Part shown: positions 63,571 to 64,000 of the stretch, one piece after another | Position numbering within the stretch: the stretch's first letter is position 1 | Layout of the letters: every line of letters begins with the position of its first letter | Source of the DNA: CAYOUV01 sp964407265 | GTDB taxonomy: Bacteria > Chloroflexota > Anaerolineae > Anaerolineales > Villigracilaceae | Assembly (NCBI GenBank): GCA_964407265.1 | Contig: CAYOUV010000011.1 | Location: forward strand, 1 to 64,000 | Length of the DNA: 64,000 nucleotides | Direction: 5' to 3' | Program-made: the position numbers and the translations under genes | Notes under the pieces: generated by a model | Told to the model about the DNA's origin: nothing | What the model saw: the letters and a program-made list of their open reading frames with translations, nothing else | Database searches by the model: none

Positions 63571-64000
63571 ATGAAAATCACGATTCTTACCATTGGTTCG
63601 CGGGGTAAATGTTTCTGGAAGTGCCTGATGCTTACCAACCGCCTACAGCACTAACAAATTTCATCTCAGCTGGAATGGTCCCCGTCTGCGAGACGTTTGG
63701 CTCCATGATCCACCGCGAGGTCGGAAAAATTTACCGGACCGTGTTGGCTTTGGCTGCTCCGGAGAAAACAAAGAACCGCGCCATCCTTCTAAGCGGTTGT
63801 AGCGATTTGCACATTATGCCTCTGCCCGAATGTGTCGTGCCTTTTGCGGGTGACCAGGTCTTCTGGGGAACGCGGGTCTATGCCACCGGCGCAAAACCGC
63901 CACCCATCCCGGTCAAGGAATTGACGGCTGGTAGGCTGGTCGCAGCACTGGTCGAAGCGGATGGAGAAGCTGTTCGTAGTGCTGTACAATCAACGGGAAG
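63571..64000 (+). pseudogene. Decayed sterol-glucosyltransferase-like (GT1) gene, cut by the window edge
   Basis: The start MKITILTIGSRG (63571) is the classic N-terminus of sterol/UDP-glycosyltransferases, but this frame stops at 63652. Another frame from 63609 carries on to the window end with family pieces in order: LTNFISAGMVPV...FGSM, then VVPFAGDQVFWGTRVYATGAKPPPIPVKELTAGRL. The N-terminal 200 or so residues and the donor-site core (PHxWLFP to HHGGAGT) are missing. Frame change plus two internal deletions indicate a pseudogene. Confidence 0.75.

Overview
The window reads as a chromosomal segment of a Chloroflexota bacterium, most likely class Anaerolineae. This is an inference from gene content and style: many lipid- or membrane-anchored proteins with long Thr/Pro-rich linkers, c-type cytochromes made by a complete Ccm (System I) set, a quinol:cytochrome c reductase of the b6/subunit-IV type, SDR-type metabolism genes, and an hrcA-grpE-dnaK-dnaJ-prmA cluster under a CIRCE element. 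No tRNA, rRNA, CRISPR array, insertion sequence or prophage was seen.

Region 1 (1-9.4 kb, minus strand) is an electron-transfer block. It holds a Rieske protein, cytochrome b6, a subunit-IV protein fused to seven c-heme domains, and a NapC-like nine-heme protein. A separate two-gene unit follows (nine-heme cytochrome plus a cytochrome b carrying a C-terminal c-heme), then a six-heme lipoprotein with a collagen-like linker. These five c-type proteins carry 32 predicted covalent heme sites. A NarL-type two-component pair follows (9.6-11.9 kb), preceded by a perfect CRP-type box. Next comes a co-oriented ccm operon, ccmE-F-H-G-(I-like)-cytochrome-A-B-C-D (12.0-20.6 kb), so this region encodes both the heme proteins and the machinery that attaches their hemes.

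Region 2 (20.7-31.4 kb) holds a secreted transglycosylase-like protein, an HdrDE-like iron-sulfur membrane reductase, an aminotransferase, an SH3-domain secreted protein, a Fur-family regulator with a cobalt/nickel ECF importer (CbiM with fused PDGLE domain, CbiQ, CbiO), and metK under a SAM-I riboswitch. Region 3 (31.4-41.5 kb) is mixed: secreted sulfatase-modifying-type, C39-peptidase/TPR, LysM-like and deacetylase-like proteins, a VapBC toxin-antitoxin pair, an orphan DNA methyltransferase beside decayed sequence, an SDR dehydrogenase, a HIT protein and inositol-phosphate synthase. Region 4 (41.6-53.0 kb) has a GAF histidine kinase-sugar kinase-M20 peptidase operon, a transglutaminase-type membrane protein, a Ser/Thr kinase with a beta-propeller sensor, and a PerR-like regulator with a P1B-4 metal-efflux ATPase behind tandem Per-box-like sites. 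Region 5 (53.1-64 kb) is housekeeping: the CIRCE heat-shock operon, prmA, two secreted proteins and dnaX-ybaB-recR, ending in a decayed sterol-glucosyltransferase-like pseudogene.

The most distinctive content is the multiheme respiratory block with its own maturation operon. It looks like a quinol-oxidising chain that passes electrons into a large periplasmic or extracellular heme pool. Its terminal acceptor cannot be read from the sequence. Intrinsic terminators and extended -10 promoters (TGnTATAAT-like) are common and separate most units cleanly.
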